Shown here: one piece after another, positions 17,187-27,684 of the stretch
Position numbering within the stretch: position 1 is the stretch's first letter
Layout of the letters: each line of letters begins with the position of its first letter
Assembly: GCA_016721605.1 (NCBI GenBank)
Contig: JADKHS010000016.1
Span: 1-64,000 of the forward strand
Length of the DNA: 64,000 nt
DNA from: Nitrosomonadales bacterium
GTDB taxonomy: Bacteria > Pseudomonadota > Gammaproteobacteria > Burkholderiales > Gallionellaceae
Direction: 5' to 3'
Position numbers and translations under genes: made by a program
Notes under the pieces: generated by a model
The model's input: the letters and a program-made list of their open reading frames with translations, nothing else
Database searches by the model: none
What the model was told of the DNA's origin: nothing

Positions 17187-19512
17187 GGCAATTCTCCTGA
17201 AAATAAAATCGGGGCGGAATGTAAGGATAAGCGCGGGGATAAGCAACAGCGCAGATAGCGAACTCATGATCATGGCCTCAGCAATCAAAATGGCCAACCA
17301 CTTATGGATATTATACCCAAACGATAACAACAACACCCCGTAACCCGCTGATACCGAAATCGCAACAAATAAAATAGCTTGCCCCGCTGTTCCAATAACA
17401 TTTCGGACAGCTGTGATTTCATCGGCTCCCGTCATAAGCTCTTCGCGTAACCGGTAGATCAGATAGATTGCGTAATCTGCCCCTATGCCAACAGCCATCG
17501 CCGAAATAAGCGAGGTTGAAATATTCAGCGGGATTCCACTCCATCCCATAAGGCCAAAGTTAGCCAGAACAGCAACCAGAAGCGGGAGAAGCACCAGCAT
17601 TCCTGCTACCAATGAACGGAAAATCAAGCTGGATATAATAAAAACGACAACCGTGATTTGCAGAATATTGAGTATTTTCCCGTAAACCATAACCTCATTC
17701 AGTGCTGCACCTTGAGGGACGCTGCCACCGATTCCGATATGCACACTTTTATCGAAATGCAGCGCTGTGAATGCATGAATTTTTTCGACCAGCTTTTCTA
17801 TGTAGGCACTGCTATCTGTCTTCAAGAAACCGTCAGATTGGCGGAGCGGTAACCATAATCAACATAGGAATCAAAATCGCCCGGTTCGCCGGACATTGAG
17901 TAAAGCAATAAATATTGTGAAATCAATTCCTGACTGTCTGGAATTTTATAATAAGCGGGATCATCTCCATGCATAGCCTGATCTCATACGCATGATAAAG
18001 TCGGCTAGCGAAAGGGTCTTACCGACATAAGGCTGATTTTCAAGAAAACGTTGCAGCTCCCCTATGGCCCGAAGTATTTTGGGGTCTTTAATGGCGTCAT
18101 CACCTGCGCCTTCAACCAACAAATACATCGTATTAGTACCGCCAAGGCGATCATTCAGTGCTTTATCATCTGTTTCGAAAATCAATTCAGGAGAAAAAAA
18201 ACTCTTGGTAGAGTTATCCACAGTAACCCTGCCCATCCCTATCAGGGTAATAATGACGAAAAGCAGAACCCCGCCGTACACCCTACGCCGACTGGTGCCG
18301 GTTACCCAATTCGCTATCGCGTTGGTTACTTTGTCCCAAATCCGTTTTTTTGTCCACGCTTTCTTTCAATATCACTTGGTGGAGCAAGTATTGAACGCAA
18401 GGCCGGGATAAAAAGTCATTTCAAGAATCAATGCCGCAAGAATTCCAATACCGGTAAAAATTCCAAAAGTACGCACCGTACTGATCTTAAAAATCACCAA
18501 AGAAAAAAATCCCAAAGAAGCGACCGCTCCGGCGGCAATCATAACTGGCCCAACGCGGAGAAGGGAAGAAATAACGGCTTGATTATTTGCAACCTTAGGC
18601 GAAAGATCCGTTGTTTCCCGTAAGCGAAAATAGTCTTCGTAATAACGCTTAAGCAACTGCACCGCATGGCCTGTTGCCACCGCCAAAATCAAAATAGGGG
18701 TCGCGGAATTAAACACATCCATTGGAATGCCAGAAGCGCCCATCACGCCGACCCCCCAAGCGACAGCCAAACCCGCTGTAACCAATGGCAAAATAAGCCC
18801 TTGCTTCAAAGTGAAAGGCTTCAAAAAGAACCGGGCTCAAAACTAAAATAGCAATGGGGAAAAGAACCAATACGCTCTGAGTAAATTTCAATACTAGCCA
18901 GAAAACTCGAATTCTCCCACGTTAATTTCAACCTGAATCCCGTTCATGCCCAACCACAGCCTCCACTTTATCCATGATTGCCCGGAAACCACCTTGGCCA
19001 TCCTTGAACTCCACGAGAATGGCTGTTGTTTTTGCATCAACAGACACAATAGAATTCAAATAAACAGGATTCTTCCCAACTGCCTCTCTTAGTTCAGTAA
19101 GTTGCGCGGCCGTAGCTGGAACCTTCGACATTAACAGTTTGACTTCCAAACCTTCTGCCGTACCGGCAATATTTTTGGCGCGTTTCGAAGAAAGACTCAA
19201 CAGGTTTTCTTTAACCACACCGGGCGTCTGAAGAAAAGCCGCCGTCATGCGCTGGATTTTTTCCAAAATCATAGGCTGATAAATATCACCCTCTTTAGGA
19301 GTGACCCCCACCATAACAACATACTTCGACCCAAACACCTTTTCCACCAGGTTACTCGTCGTCACATAGGGATGGGACTGGGGAAGCATGGTATTCGGAT
19401 CAATAATGATATTCAGATTTTTTGCCTGAATAACTGCTGCAATGGTGACAATTAACGTCAAAGCAATGACTACAAACCGATAGCGAAGAATCCATTCTAT
19501 GTAGCGTTGCAT
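17187..19512 (-). pseudogene. MMPL/RND-superfamily transporter, several frameshifts
   Basis: Five reading-frame pieces add up to one protein of about 775 residues of the MMPL/RND type. The start at 19512 (MQRYIEWILRYRFVVIALTLIV) has AGAGG upstream. Then follow a first periplasmic domain (NIIIDPNTMLPQSHPYVTTSNLVEKVFG), a membrane bundle (ATPILILAVATGHAVQLLKRYYED), a second periplasmic domain (VDNSTKSFFSPELIFETDD) and a second membrane bundle (SAMAVGIGADYAIYLIYRLREE). Breaks lie near 18930, 18835, 18370-18285, and 17960-17825. The last piece runs in frame into the LolA-like gene. Together with that gene and the DUF1302 protein it resembles envelope lipid-export sets. Whether it is truly dead or a victim of sequence error is unclear. 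Confidence 0.6.
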
Positions 19513-19730
19513 ATTTACCTCTTTGCTAATCAGGTGGCCGGAGTTATTCAAGAGTTGATGCTATTGAAACCGGCATGCCTGATTCATGTCGGCTGGGAGG
19601 CATTATATTGCCTCCGTCTGATGATTGATGAGTCAGTAGCTTATGTATATTCGGAACATGCAGATGAATCTTTAACTCATGCGGCTAAACTAGTTTTAGT
19701 TGAATACCCACCTTGCTCAAGCCGTTACCT

Positions 19731-20597
19731 TTATTTGCTGGCTTTCTCTAGCCGTTTCTTTGCTACAAAGCTTTTCAGCCGTTGCAGCGGATTACGGTTA
19801 CCCAGCCACAACCGGCGGTGATGAAAACGGTTGAGACGGGCATCCAGGTAGGTGTACCAAGGCGTCAATTTCAATTCCTGCGGATGCAACAGGGCTAACA
19901 GCGCTTGGGTGGTAATGAAGCCCGCACACAGCTTGCAACCGGCAATTGAGCTGGGGCCCTTACGCGCCTTCAGGTTAATTGATTGCGGATCCAGATATTT
20001 AAGATGGTGCATCTCCGGGGCAAAGCCCAAAGCAAATTGGATGATTTTTCCTCTTTCGCTCATCTCCGGGAAAATGGCAAAGTAATCTTCATAAGACATG
20101 CCCCCCGGCCCAAATGCCAACACCCCTGCCCCCAACCCCAACGGTATCGCCGCCACGGTGAAAAGCCCCCGTGCCGTAGCCGAATTAATCAATAACGGAT
20201 GCATGTCCACCGCAAACACATCCATGCCATCAACGGCCAGATCCACACCTGAAAGAAATACGTCAATATTATTCGCATCAAGGCCTTTGTCGAAAATTTT
20301 TACACGTAATTCCGGATTGATTTCCAAAGCATATTCCAGCATTACCTCAATTTTGCGGCGACCCAATGTGCGTGTGTTGGCCCCATACTGTCGGTTGAAA
20401 TTAGCCAGCTCAAATTCATCAAACTCAGCAATGTGAAATCCACCCACCCCGGCGCGTACCAAACTAATGAGGTAATCCCCGCCCACACCGCCCATGCCTG
20501 CAATAGCTACGGTGGATCGTTGCAGACGCGCATGCTCATCCAAACTGACGCAACCCAAGTTGCGGCTGAAAGCGCTGCCATAGTCAAATTCAGTCAT
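19731..20597 (-). CDS. ThiF/MoeB/HesA-family adenylyltransferase
   Basis: About 288 residues from ATG 20597, preceded by AAAGG. It has the E1-like nucleotide-binding motif VAIAGMGGVGGDYLISLVRAGVG, then DEFELANFNRQYGA with the conserved Asn-Arg-Gln, and a D in GVDLAVDGMDVFAVD. Such enzymes adenylate the C-terminus of a carrier protein or a small peptide. Only one CxxC (AGCKLCAG) is present, so a structural zinc site is not complete as in MoeB. No ubiquitin-like partner is adjacent. Neighbours are the MMPL operon and, divergently, the PEP-CTERM gene. Substrate unknown. Frame intact. Confidence 0.8.
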   Translation of the reverse strand: MTEFDYGSAFSRNLGCVSLDEHARLQRSTVAIAGMGGVGGDYLISLVRAGVGGFHIAEFDEFELANFNRQYGANTRTLGRRKIEVMLEYALEINPELRVKIFDKGLDANNIDVFLSGVDLAVDGMDVFAVDMHPLLINSATARGLFTVAAIPLGLGAGVLAFGPGGMSYEDYFAIFPEMSERGKIIQFALGFAPEMHHLKYLDPQSINLKARKGPSSIAGCKLCAGFITTQALLALLHPQELKLTPWYTYLDARLNRFHHRRLWLGNRNPLQRLKSFVAKKRLEKASK

Positions 20598-20809
20598 TAA
20601 AGGCCTTTTATTAAAGGGATGGGTGAGTAGGGAATATGCATATTTACGCAGTAAAGTGGAAATTGCAAGAGTCTTAACTGCAACATTGGCCGGAAATAAC
20701 AGCAATCTTTAACTTTATGTGAAATACCGCTTGTCGGAAAAATTTACATTTTTTAACTTTGAATTCAGCCGATGTATTAATATTTAATACTAATCAACAT
20801 ATTATATAT

Positions 20810-20826
20810 TTGGCACGATATATGCT
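20810..20826 (+). promoter_or_regulatory. Sigma-54 (-24/-12) promoter of the PEP-CTERM gene
   Basis: TTGGCACGATATATGCT matches the sigma-54 consensus YTGGCACGrNNNTTGCW at all fixed positions but one (ATGC for TTGC). It lies 85 bases before the start codon of the PEP-CTERM gene. A possible upstream activator site (TGTCGGAAAAATTTACA, 20733-20749) is about 60 bases before it. The sigma-54 activator PrsR is encoded at 32804-34165. Confidence 0.75.
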
Positions 20827-20910
20827 TTAATAAGCCTAAGGTAAATAGCCTTGAGTTATATGGGTTACAAAAAGCGTTAAATTACAATAATTAATATCAG
20901 GAGAACGGTT

Positions 20911-21693
20911 ATGAAACTTAATAAAATTGCAGCCACGATGATTTTAGCATCGCTTGGATTTACCAGCTTAAATGCTCAAGCTGTGACAGTTGATGGCATT
21001 ACTTGGGATCCTAATAGCTTTTTCGATTTCAGTTCTACTACTAATCTTTTTGAAATTACGAGTGGAACGGCAGGTGCTGAAATTAGTGGTTACGGCAAGG
21101 TAACCTCCCTTAATGCGGAAGGAACTTTTGCTGCTGCCGGAAGGGAATTGACTTATCAATTTGGTGGTTTTATCTTAAATGCCGCCACTACTTTCAGCCC
21201 TTTTGGAAGTGGCATCAACTCAAATGGTAGCTTTTCTTTCACTGGAGGCTGGCTCAAAGTGTTTTCGGATGCATCAGCAGACTTTAATGCTCTTGTAAAA
21301 AGCACTTCTGGAGATGGTACACTTTGGCTCGACATGTTGGCCAATACTACAGCACTTTCACCTAACACCTTAACTGGAACAGTTACCGGAGCAAATAGCG
21401 TTGGCCTAACCGGTCAAGGTACTGGTTATTTTGATGTTGTCGGTGGCTCTGCCGCTGCTTATGTGAATACCAATACTCAACCTGGATCATCTGATTTCAC
21501 ATATACATCCTCGTTTCAAGCTCTTAATGCTCCCGTTATTAATGGTGGGGTAGTGGTAGCTAATGCTTTTGGCACGAATGAACTTTTCGGTCAATCAGTT
21601 AATGTTCCTGAGCTAACCAGTATTGCCCTGCTAGGGTTAGGCCTATTGGGTCTAGGTTTTAGTCGCCGCAATAAAAAAATCTGCATAACCTGA
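20911..21693 (+). CDS. PEP-CTERM sorting-domain protein
   Basis: A 260-residue exported protein. Residues 1-24 form a signal peptide (MILASLGFTSLNAQA). The middle is Gly/Ser/Thr/Asn-rich and free of cysteine, as in many surface proteins of this kind. The C-terminus is the exosortase sorting signal: VPEL, then the hydrophobic helix TSIALLGLGLLGLGF, then SRRNKK. The usual VPEP is VPEL here. AGGAGA stands seven bases before the ATG. A sigma-54 promoter precedes it and a strong terminator follows at 21705-21737, so it is a single-gene unit. Expected fate is cleavage by an XrtA-type exosortase, whose gene is not in this window. The cargo function is unknown. Confidence 0.9.
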   Translation: MKLNKIAATMILASLGFTSLNAQAVTVDGITWDPNSFFDFSSTTNLFEITSGTAGAEISGYGKVTSLNAEGTFAAAGRELTYQFGGFILNAATTFSPFGSGINSNGSFSFTGGWLKVFSDASADFNALVKSTSGDGTLWLDMLANTTALSPNTLTGTVTGANSVGLTGQGTGYFDVVGGSAAAYVNTNTQPGSSDFTYTSSFQALNAPVINGGVVVANAFGTNELFGQSVNVPELTSIALLGLGLLGLGFSRRNKKICIT

Positions 21694-21704
21694 TCTTTAT
21701 TCAT

Positions 21705-21737
21705 AAAAGCCGCGCAGATATCTGTGCGGCTTTTTTT
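21705..21737 (+). terminator. Intrinsic terminator after the PEP-CTERM gene
   Basis: A perfect-looking stem AAAGCCGCGCAGA / TCTGTGCGGCTTT with one mismatch region is followed by a run of seven T. It lies 12 bases after the stop codon of the PEP-CTERM gene. Confidence 0.9.
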
Positions 21738-21839
21738 AATTCAAATAATTTCTATGAAGGCTCAATAAATTATTGCTGGACAGACTTTCACCTTAAATCT
21801 TACTTGGTAAATTGGAAGAAAATTTAAACTGAATTTTCT

Positions 21840-22549
21840 TTAACAAGTAAGCACTGCGTCCCGAAAAAAACTGAGCCTGAAATGGGATAAACAAGTATCA
21901 CGGTTAGCCAAGATTGATTTAACAACATGAACACCTATGAGATAAGGTTGTCTCGGGGGTTGAACTGCGGTATTGAGAGGACCAGCCACTTGAAATGGAA
22001 AACCGATCCGGATGAGCAACCGCGCCAAAGACGGCTCCATGGCTGCGTAGCAATGAGTAAGGCCATATTTGTTAGCCAGCTTGAATATTTCGTTATATAA
22101 ACCCATAGCCACAAGCGGACCAGCTTGTTTGTCCGCCACACTCGCAGAATGCGGTCTCTGTGCTGGTGTCTGATGTAACCCGGCACTCGAAAGCTCACCT
22201 CGGTTCCGACGCAACCTTTAGCAATAGCCAAACGACCAATTTCACCCGACTGGTTAGATGAGTTGAGTATCTGGTGAGTTGGATACCGGGATGTAATACT
22301 TAAACCTTTAACATTGGGCAGAATTAACCGTGAACAACCAGCAGCGACACCCGTTTCCAATGAACGGCACAGCACATGTACACTGTGCGCGTCATATGCA
22401 TCACTCTCCAGCGGAACGTCACTGAAAAATCGGTTGATACTGGGCACACGTTTCAGTTCTTCACAGAAGACTTTATGTCGCAAAGCAAGATAATCCCGGT
22501 ACGCTCGGGTACCTGGCGTCACTATGGAATATACAAATTTATTTTCCAC
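21840..22549 (-). pseudogene. PEP-CTERM/exosortase-associated acyltransferase, copy 1, frameshifted
   Basis: Two frames add up to a protein of about 235 residues of the exosortase-associated acyltransferase family, which is related to acyl-homoserine-lactone synthases and N-acyl amino-acid synthases. The first frame (22549 on) has the LRHKVFCEELKRVP motif, then SDAYDAHSVHVLC and CSRLILPN, and runs to NQSGEIGRLAIAKG. The second frame continues with VAMGLYNEIFKLANKYGLTHCYAAMEPSLARLLIRIGFPFQVAGP and ends at 21840. The switch lies between about 22110 and 22190. An intact relative is at 22937-23704, also on the minus strand; the two look like diverged duplicates. The acyl product in this system is not known. 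Confidence 0.7.
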
Positions 22550-22633
22550 TCTACCATGATCCTTTATAAATACAGCAATACACTCTGGTATTTATAAAGC
22601 ATTAATCATGCCATATATATATTCCCATTAAAA

Positions 22634-22757
22634 ACATATCATTAAAATATGTGTATATTTACATTAATGATATGTGTCGCTATATAACGACATAAAATTA
22701 TGTAAATAACTAAAAATTTGAAATTAAAGCAATATTTTTGTCTCCGAAAAGAGACAA
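22634..22757. promoter_or_regulatory. AT-rich region with three nested palindromes
   Basis: Between the two acyltransferase genes are a 12-bp inverted repeat (ACATATCATTAA at 22634-22645 with TTAATGATATGT at 22664-22675), a TGTCG-N8-CGACA palindrome (22674-22691) and a TTTGTCTC-N6-GAGACAAA palindrome (about 22736-22757). They lie 85 to 210 bases upstream of the copy 1 acyltransferase start. They look like operator or activator sites. No sigma-54 promoter was found beside them. Confidence 0.45.
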
Positions 22758-22936
22758 ATTTAAATTCTAACAAGGCACTTCAGGCATAACATATTGGTTA
22801 ATATGTATATATTTGAAAATACTATGACATTGATCATTCAGATTTGGATAGAAATTAGCTATATTGCGCTTACAACATTTCAATCAAGAGTTTAGAACAG
22901 GGTTCGCGTCAGACTGATTCTATATCAGTCTAAATA

Positions 22937-23704
22937 TTAGAGGGGGGTGAGAGGAGGAGTATCGTTCGTATTTTGCGCTTGTAAAAAACTAAGGACTTGC
23001 GTTCCGCGCTGACTCAGGCTGCGTTCCATCTCAAATGCACTGATAAGATAGACCCGCCTGGGGGGCTGGACATTATCGTTAACGGGACCAACCGGAACAA
23101 ATGGAAACCCCAATGTATTGAGAAGTCGACTAAAGCGGTTATCCATGGCCGCCATGCAGTATTTAATATTTTCTTGCTGGCATAGCAGATAAATTTCCCG
23201 ATATATACCTAAAACCAGTTCCGGTTGGCGTCGACGGTTTTTTTCAGGTTGATAGATCATTCCGGGTTCAGGATCGCCCTGAAATGGTTTGTCTTTATCC
23301 TCTTGCCGACGTCGGAACTCAGGAGCAATAGCCATGCGGGAGATTTCGCCAATATTAGCATCGGTCGCATCTAGGTAGGGCAAGGGGCGGTAAATGACAT
23401 ATCTGGGAGTCACATTTAACCCACTGGAGTTGGGAAGAATGACTCGGGCTGATGCTGCGGAGATACCGGTGAATTTGTGGTAGGCCATAAAGTGGCGACT
23501 GTGTGAATCATATTGGTCGGTCTCCATGAACCGGCCATTACTGGAAAGCGGACATGAAGATGGAACAATGCGTTGAAGTTCTTTACAGAAAATCTCATAT
23601 CGGAATTCAAGATACAGTTCATAAGCAGGGGTTCCCAGCACGACCTCCTCGAACCGGAAATAGACGGTTTCCATACTAGGCACCTTAGTCTGATCCGTAT
23701 TCAT
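22937..23704 (-). CDS. PEP-CTERM/exosortase-associated acyltransferase, copy 2
   Basis: A 255-residue intact member of the family found with exosortase systems and distantly related to LuxI-type synthases. Visible landmarks are YLEFRYEIFCKELQRI near residue 30, ETDQYDSHSRHFMAY, ASARVILPNSSGL, then IGEISRMAIAPEFRRR near 120, and LGIYREIYLLCQQENIKYCMAAMDNRFSRLLNTLGFPF near 175. Its start overlaps the stop of the upstream methyltransferase gene by ATGA (23701-23704), so the pair is translation-coupled. ATG at residue 11 is an alternative start. In the family context the product is thought to be an acylated small molecule or acyl donor for envelope modification; that remains inference. Confidence 0.82.
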   Translation of the reverse strand: MNTDQTKVPSMETVYFRFEEVVLGTPAYELYLEFRYEIFCKELQRIVPSSCPLSSNGRFMETDQYDSHSRHFMAYHKFTGISAASARVILPNSSGLNVTPRYVIYRPLPYLDATDANIGEISRMAIAPEFRRRQEDKDKPFQGDPEPGMIYQPEKNRRRQPELVLGIYREIYLLCQQENIKYCMAAMDNRFSRLLNTLGFPFVPVGPVNDNVQPPRRVYLISAFEMERSLSQRGTQVLSFLQAQNTNDTPPLTPL

Positions 23705-24494
23705 GCTTTTTCTCCGGTGACGATAAATACACCACCAGCAATTAATTGATGTCCGCCCGCCACTTTCTGGGACAAATCATCAAATAATTGCATGATGTCG
23801 ACCGTATCCCCTAACAAAGAGGCTTTGTAACCCAGCAGGATATTAAATAGTACGTTGAAGGGTAATTCGCTGCTGGTAAGAGCAAGAATACGGCTTTTAA
23901 CGTTAACAAACCCTGCGTCGGCCATCATGTGCTGTAATTTACGGCCAATGAAACGGTCTCCCCCTTGTTCGGTTTGGGTTATCTGGGCTGTGCGCAGAAT
24001 TTGACTGACGCGCTGATCCTCAGGATAGAAAACGACTAAACCATCGTCGGAATCAACAGCACAGAAGCGCCCACCTGGCCGCATAACCCGGTGGATTTCA
24101 GAAATCACAGTTTCGGGCTGTGGAATGTGCTGAAGAACGAACCGGGCATACGAAAAATCGATGCTACTGTCCGGGACGGGCAATTGAGATCCATAGGCCT
24201 GAATTGGATACAAACCACAGGCAGGCTTATTGCGAACATTGCCTTCCACCTGAGCCAGCAAAGTGCGGCTTGGCTCAACTACATATAGACTACCCTCTGA
24301 TGCCAGTTCAGCCAACAGATCGGAAACAAATCCAGGGCCACAACCCAATTCAAGCACATTGTGCCCGGACTGAATACCTGCAGAACGTAATATGCCGGCC
24401 TCCATGCCCCGAACTGCTTAAGCTTGCTGGCGCAGTCGCTCGGCTTGGAAGCGGTGTCATTCAACGTTTCAAAGTGGTAGGAACCTGTACTCAT
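23701..24494 (-). pseudogene. Class I SAM-dependent methyltransferase, N-terminal frameshift
   Basis: The long frame (24405-23701) has the SAM-binding motif I VLELGCGPGFVSDLL, the acidic motif SLYVVEPSR, DFSYARFVLQHIPQPE and HRVMRPGGRFCAVDSDDG, typical of a UbiE/Methyltransf_11-type enzyme. The true start is probably the ATG at 24494 (MSTGSYHFETLND) in another frame; restoring a G in the GGGG run near 24405 links the two. The start has no clear ribosome-binding site. It overlaps the downstream acyltransferase gene. A metabolite target, perhaps linked to the acyltransferase product, is only a guess. Confidence 0.6.
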
Positions 24495-24636
24495 GTTGTG
24501 GCGATGTCGGATACCAAGCTTGATCAATAACCAATATGGCTTGTCTCAGAATGCAATTCGTTCGTTGTTGATATTCATGGTATCGGCAACAACGCAGAGT
24601 AACTTGATACATGAGCGGCAATTTATTTTTACTTAA

Positions 24637-24710
24637 GGACACCTCTAAAAGTTCAGATTTTCGAGCATCCCTTTCAGGGATTGCCCGCTTAACCCGTCTC
24701 GTCACAATAC
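24637..24710. repeat. Partial copy of the 740-926 element (left end)
   Basis: About 70 bases align in the same direction with 745-816: ACCTCTAAAA, GTTCAGATTT, a GCATCCC/GGGAT hairpin, GCTTAAC and CGTCTCGTCACAATA. The right half is missing or unrecognisable. A weak inverted match (AAATTTTAAAGGTGCC) lies at 27864-27880. Confidence 0.6.
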
Positions 24711-24902
24711 GTTGTTGCGCACAAAAAACAATGGAACCAGCATTTCTAAGGGCATGATGAACCCACTATTACATCACTGGTTTCTTTTTTGTCTACCCCA
24801 TAGCTACATTACTACCTGCCCATTCTTTTGCAATAAGCTTTCGATTACTACAACCATGCGTGGTATAACGGGGACAGCGTAAAACGCCATTGCCACCATC
24901 TA

Positions 24903-27684
24903 CTACAACTGCTTTAGCAAAGTTTTTGCTTCCTCAACCTGGGGAAAGGTTTTTCCGGTGGCCAGAATTTGCTCTAACTCTTTACGTGCCTTGACCTTGT
25001 CCCCAGATTTGACCAATCCCAACACCAGATGGTAACGAATAGCGACTGCTTCCGGCGCCACGCTGGCAGCCTTTTGTAGAAGCGGCAAACCACGCGTTAT
25101 GTTACCTTGTTCCACCAGCATCCAACCCAAGGTGTCGAGTATTGCCGGATTATCAGGAGCAAGTTGATTGGCTTTCTCGGCATACTCCAAGGCACGGGGA
25201 TCTTTTTCCTGTTGATAGAGCCAAGCAAGATTGTTCAGTGCCGGAATGTTTTTTGCATTTTGCTGCAACACAGCTTGGTATTGTTCGATAGCGGCTTTAT
25301 TCTGCTTGCTGGCAAGATAAATTCCTGCCTGATACATTCTGGCAATGGTATCGGCAGGATGTTCTTTTAACCATTAGGCCAAGCGGATGTCTGCTGCCTT
25401 ACCTTTACCGGTTTGGCCTTAGGAAGCGTGCAATTTCACCATGAGCGAACCATTTTTGCTGATAGTAAATGCCTGTTCATAGGCCTTCACCGCTAAATCA
25501 GGTTTTTTTTGCGCCATAAGCAGGTCGCCTTCTAACTCAAAACCCACAGGTGATTTAATATTTTTTTTCTGAATTTGCCGGGCAATTGTAAGAGCTTGCT
25601 CATAATTACCCCTTTTGGCCTCTAAAGAGGCTAAAGCTAATTGTGCTTCTAGATAATCCGATTGCAATGATAGTGATTTTTTGAGAGCGTCCGATGCTGC
25701 CGGCTCGTTTTGCATTGCCATGTGGACCGTAGCGATGAAAAATTGGGCAGGGCAGAGTCCGGCTTCATGGCGGCAAGCCTAGTGTGTAGGTTTCCAAAGC
25801 AGCCGGCTTGTCGTCATTAGCAAATTGGGCTTGCGCCAGAATGTTCAGAACCTCTGGGCTGCTGGAGTTGGAGCCTTGAAGTTTTTGGGCATGGGTGAGT
25901 GCCTTTTGTTTTTCACCTATACGTAAATAATGAGTTGCCAATAGCATAGCCGGCTGCAATGCATCCGGGTTTTCTTTACTGGCATTCTCTAGCCAAGTAG
26001 TCGCTTCCTTGGCCTGCCCTTGAGAGAGCGCAAGATTGGCCAGTGCAGTCATGACTTGAGAATTTTTTTTATCTTTTTCGAGCATAGCCTCAAGGCGTTT
26101 TTTCGCCACCTCTGGCTTTTTGTCCAGTAAATCAAGTTGCACCAGGTTCATCACAGCAGGTAAATTGACGGGTTGAATAGAAAGCGCTTTTTCAAAGCTC
26201 GCGCGTGCAGCGACACTATCATTTTTGCCCAAATAAGCAGCGCCTTTCAGGTTGTAAGCAAGGGGGCTGTCAGGCTGTTCTTTTTCAAGAGCCTTTACTG
26301 CTGTGAGTGCCTTATCATATTCTTTAAGACGAAGGTGGGTCATCACCAACAAAACACCTGCCTTAGGTGATTTAGTGTCCATTGCTGCTGCTGTTTCCAT
26401 TTCAGCCACTGCACGGTCATTCTCACCTAGCGCCAATCTGCTTAAGCCTAGAGCGCTATGCAGTTCTGCCGCTTTCGGCGCAAGGGCGCTAGCCTTTGCA
26501 AAATATTCCGTCGCCTTTGTGTAGTCCCCGGCCTGCATATATAATTCACCCGCAAGTGCCAGTAATTGGATATCGTCTTGTTGCACGGATTTAAGCGCTG
26601 GCACCAATACATCAATTGCGTTTTGTGTACGGTGGCTTTTTAGCAACGTAGATGCCATCAATTTACGCGCATAGACATTACCCGGATCCCTTTCCAGATA
26701 TTTCTTCAAATGTTGTTCGGCTTGCGGCAGTGACCCAAGTGCCAACTGCACGGCTCCTGCCAGCAGAACACTAGGCATATGTTCTGGCGCTGCCCGTAGA
26801 ACTTTCTGCAACGATTCCAATGCTGCCGCATGCTTCCCTTGGCGGAAATCAAGCAATGCTTGCGCATAGAAAATGATTAAACTATTCGGCGATGTTTTGC
26901 GTACCGCGTTAATATCTCCTTGGGCTAAATCAGATTTCCCCGCCTCAATTTCTAAAAAGCCTTATTGGTATGTGCTGAGTTATTGTCCGGCTGCAATTTC
27001 AAAGCTTGGTCATAAGCGGCAAGGGCAAGCTCAACTTTTCCTTGGGCACGCAGAAAATCACCTTTAAAAAGAACAACATCCGTGTTTGTGGATTTTGGTT
27101 ACAGCTTGTTCGGTGAAGCCTGTTGCGGCATCGATATTTTTCTCCGTAATCGAATGCCTAGCTAACCCGATAAGCGCGTCCGGGAAATCAGGTTTATTCT
27201 TCAGGGCCTGCTCAAACGATTCCTTGGCTTCCTGGCCTTTGCCTAAAGCTAAATAAGCATTGCCACGCGAGACTGATATTTCAGCAGATTCTTTTTCTCC
27301 TGGAACCTGCTTAATTTCATCCAAAACCGCCTGAAATTTCCCTTGCATAAGCAAAGATTTACCCAAATCAGGCGACACCTTAGCGGGATTCATTCCCAAA
27401 CTCAAAGCCTTACGAAGTTCTTTCTCAGCTGAAGGAAAATCCGCAGTTTCATTGTAGATAGTACCCAAGATATAACGGACTTCAGCATCTTCCGGGGTTT
27501 TTTGTAACGCATTTTTTAATTGAATAATAGCGGCCTTGTTATCACCCTTCTGTTGATACTGTTTTGCTTCAGCAACCAGCGTCTCTGAGGTCTGCGTTTT
27601 ACCGCAGGCGGTCATGCCACCCATGCACAGGATCGTTACAGAAACTATTACAGTGATTATTTTTTGCCTGTTTATGTTTAACAT
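24903..27684 (-). pseudogene. prsT: XrtA/PEP-CTERM system TPR-repeat lipoprotein PrsT, multiple frameshifts
   Basis: Four main frame pieces cover about 925 residues, the usual length of PrsT. The N-terminus (27684) has a lipoprotein signal ending MGGMTACGK, and then tandem tetratricopeptide repeats run to the end (for example YQQKGDNKAAIIQLKNALQK, LSRLALGENDRAVAEMETAA, LAWLYQQEKDPRALEYAEKA). Breaks lie near 27085, 26950-26860, 25760, 25420-25340. No segment of the protein seems to be missing, so the breaks are recent or artificial. PrsT belongs to the exopolysaccharide/PEP-CTERM set with PrsK and PrsR and is thought to act at the envelope. It lies divergent from the sugar-transferase and prsK-prsR genes. 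Confidence 0.75.
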
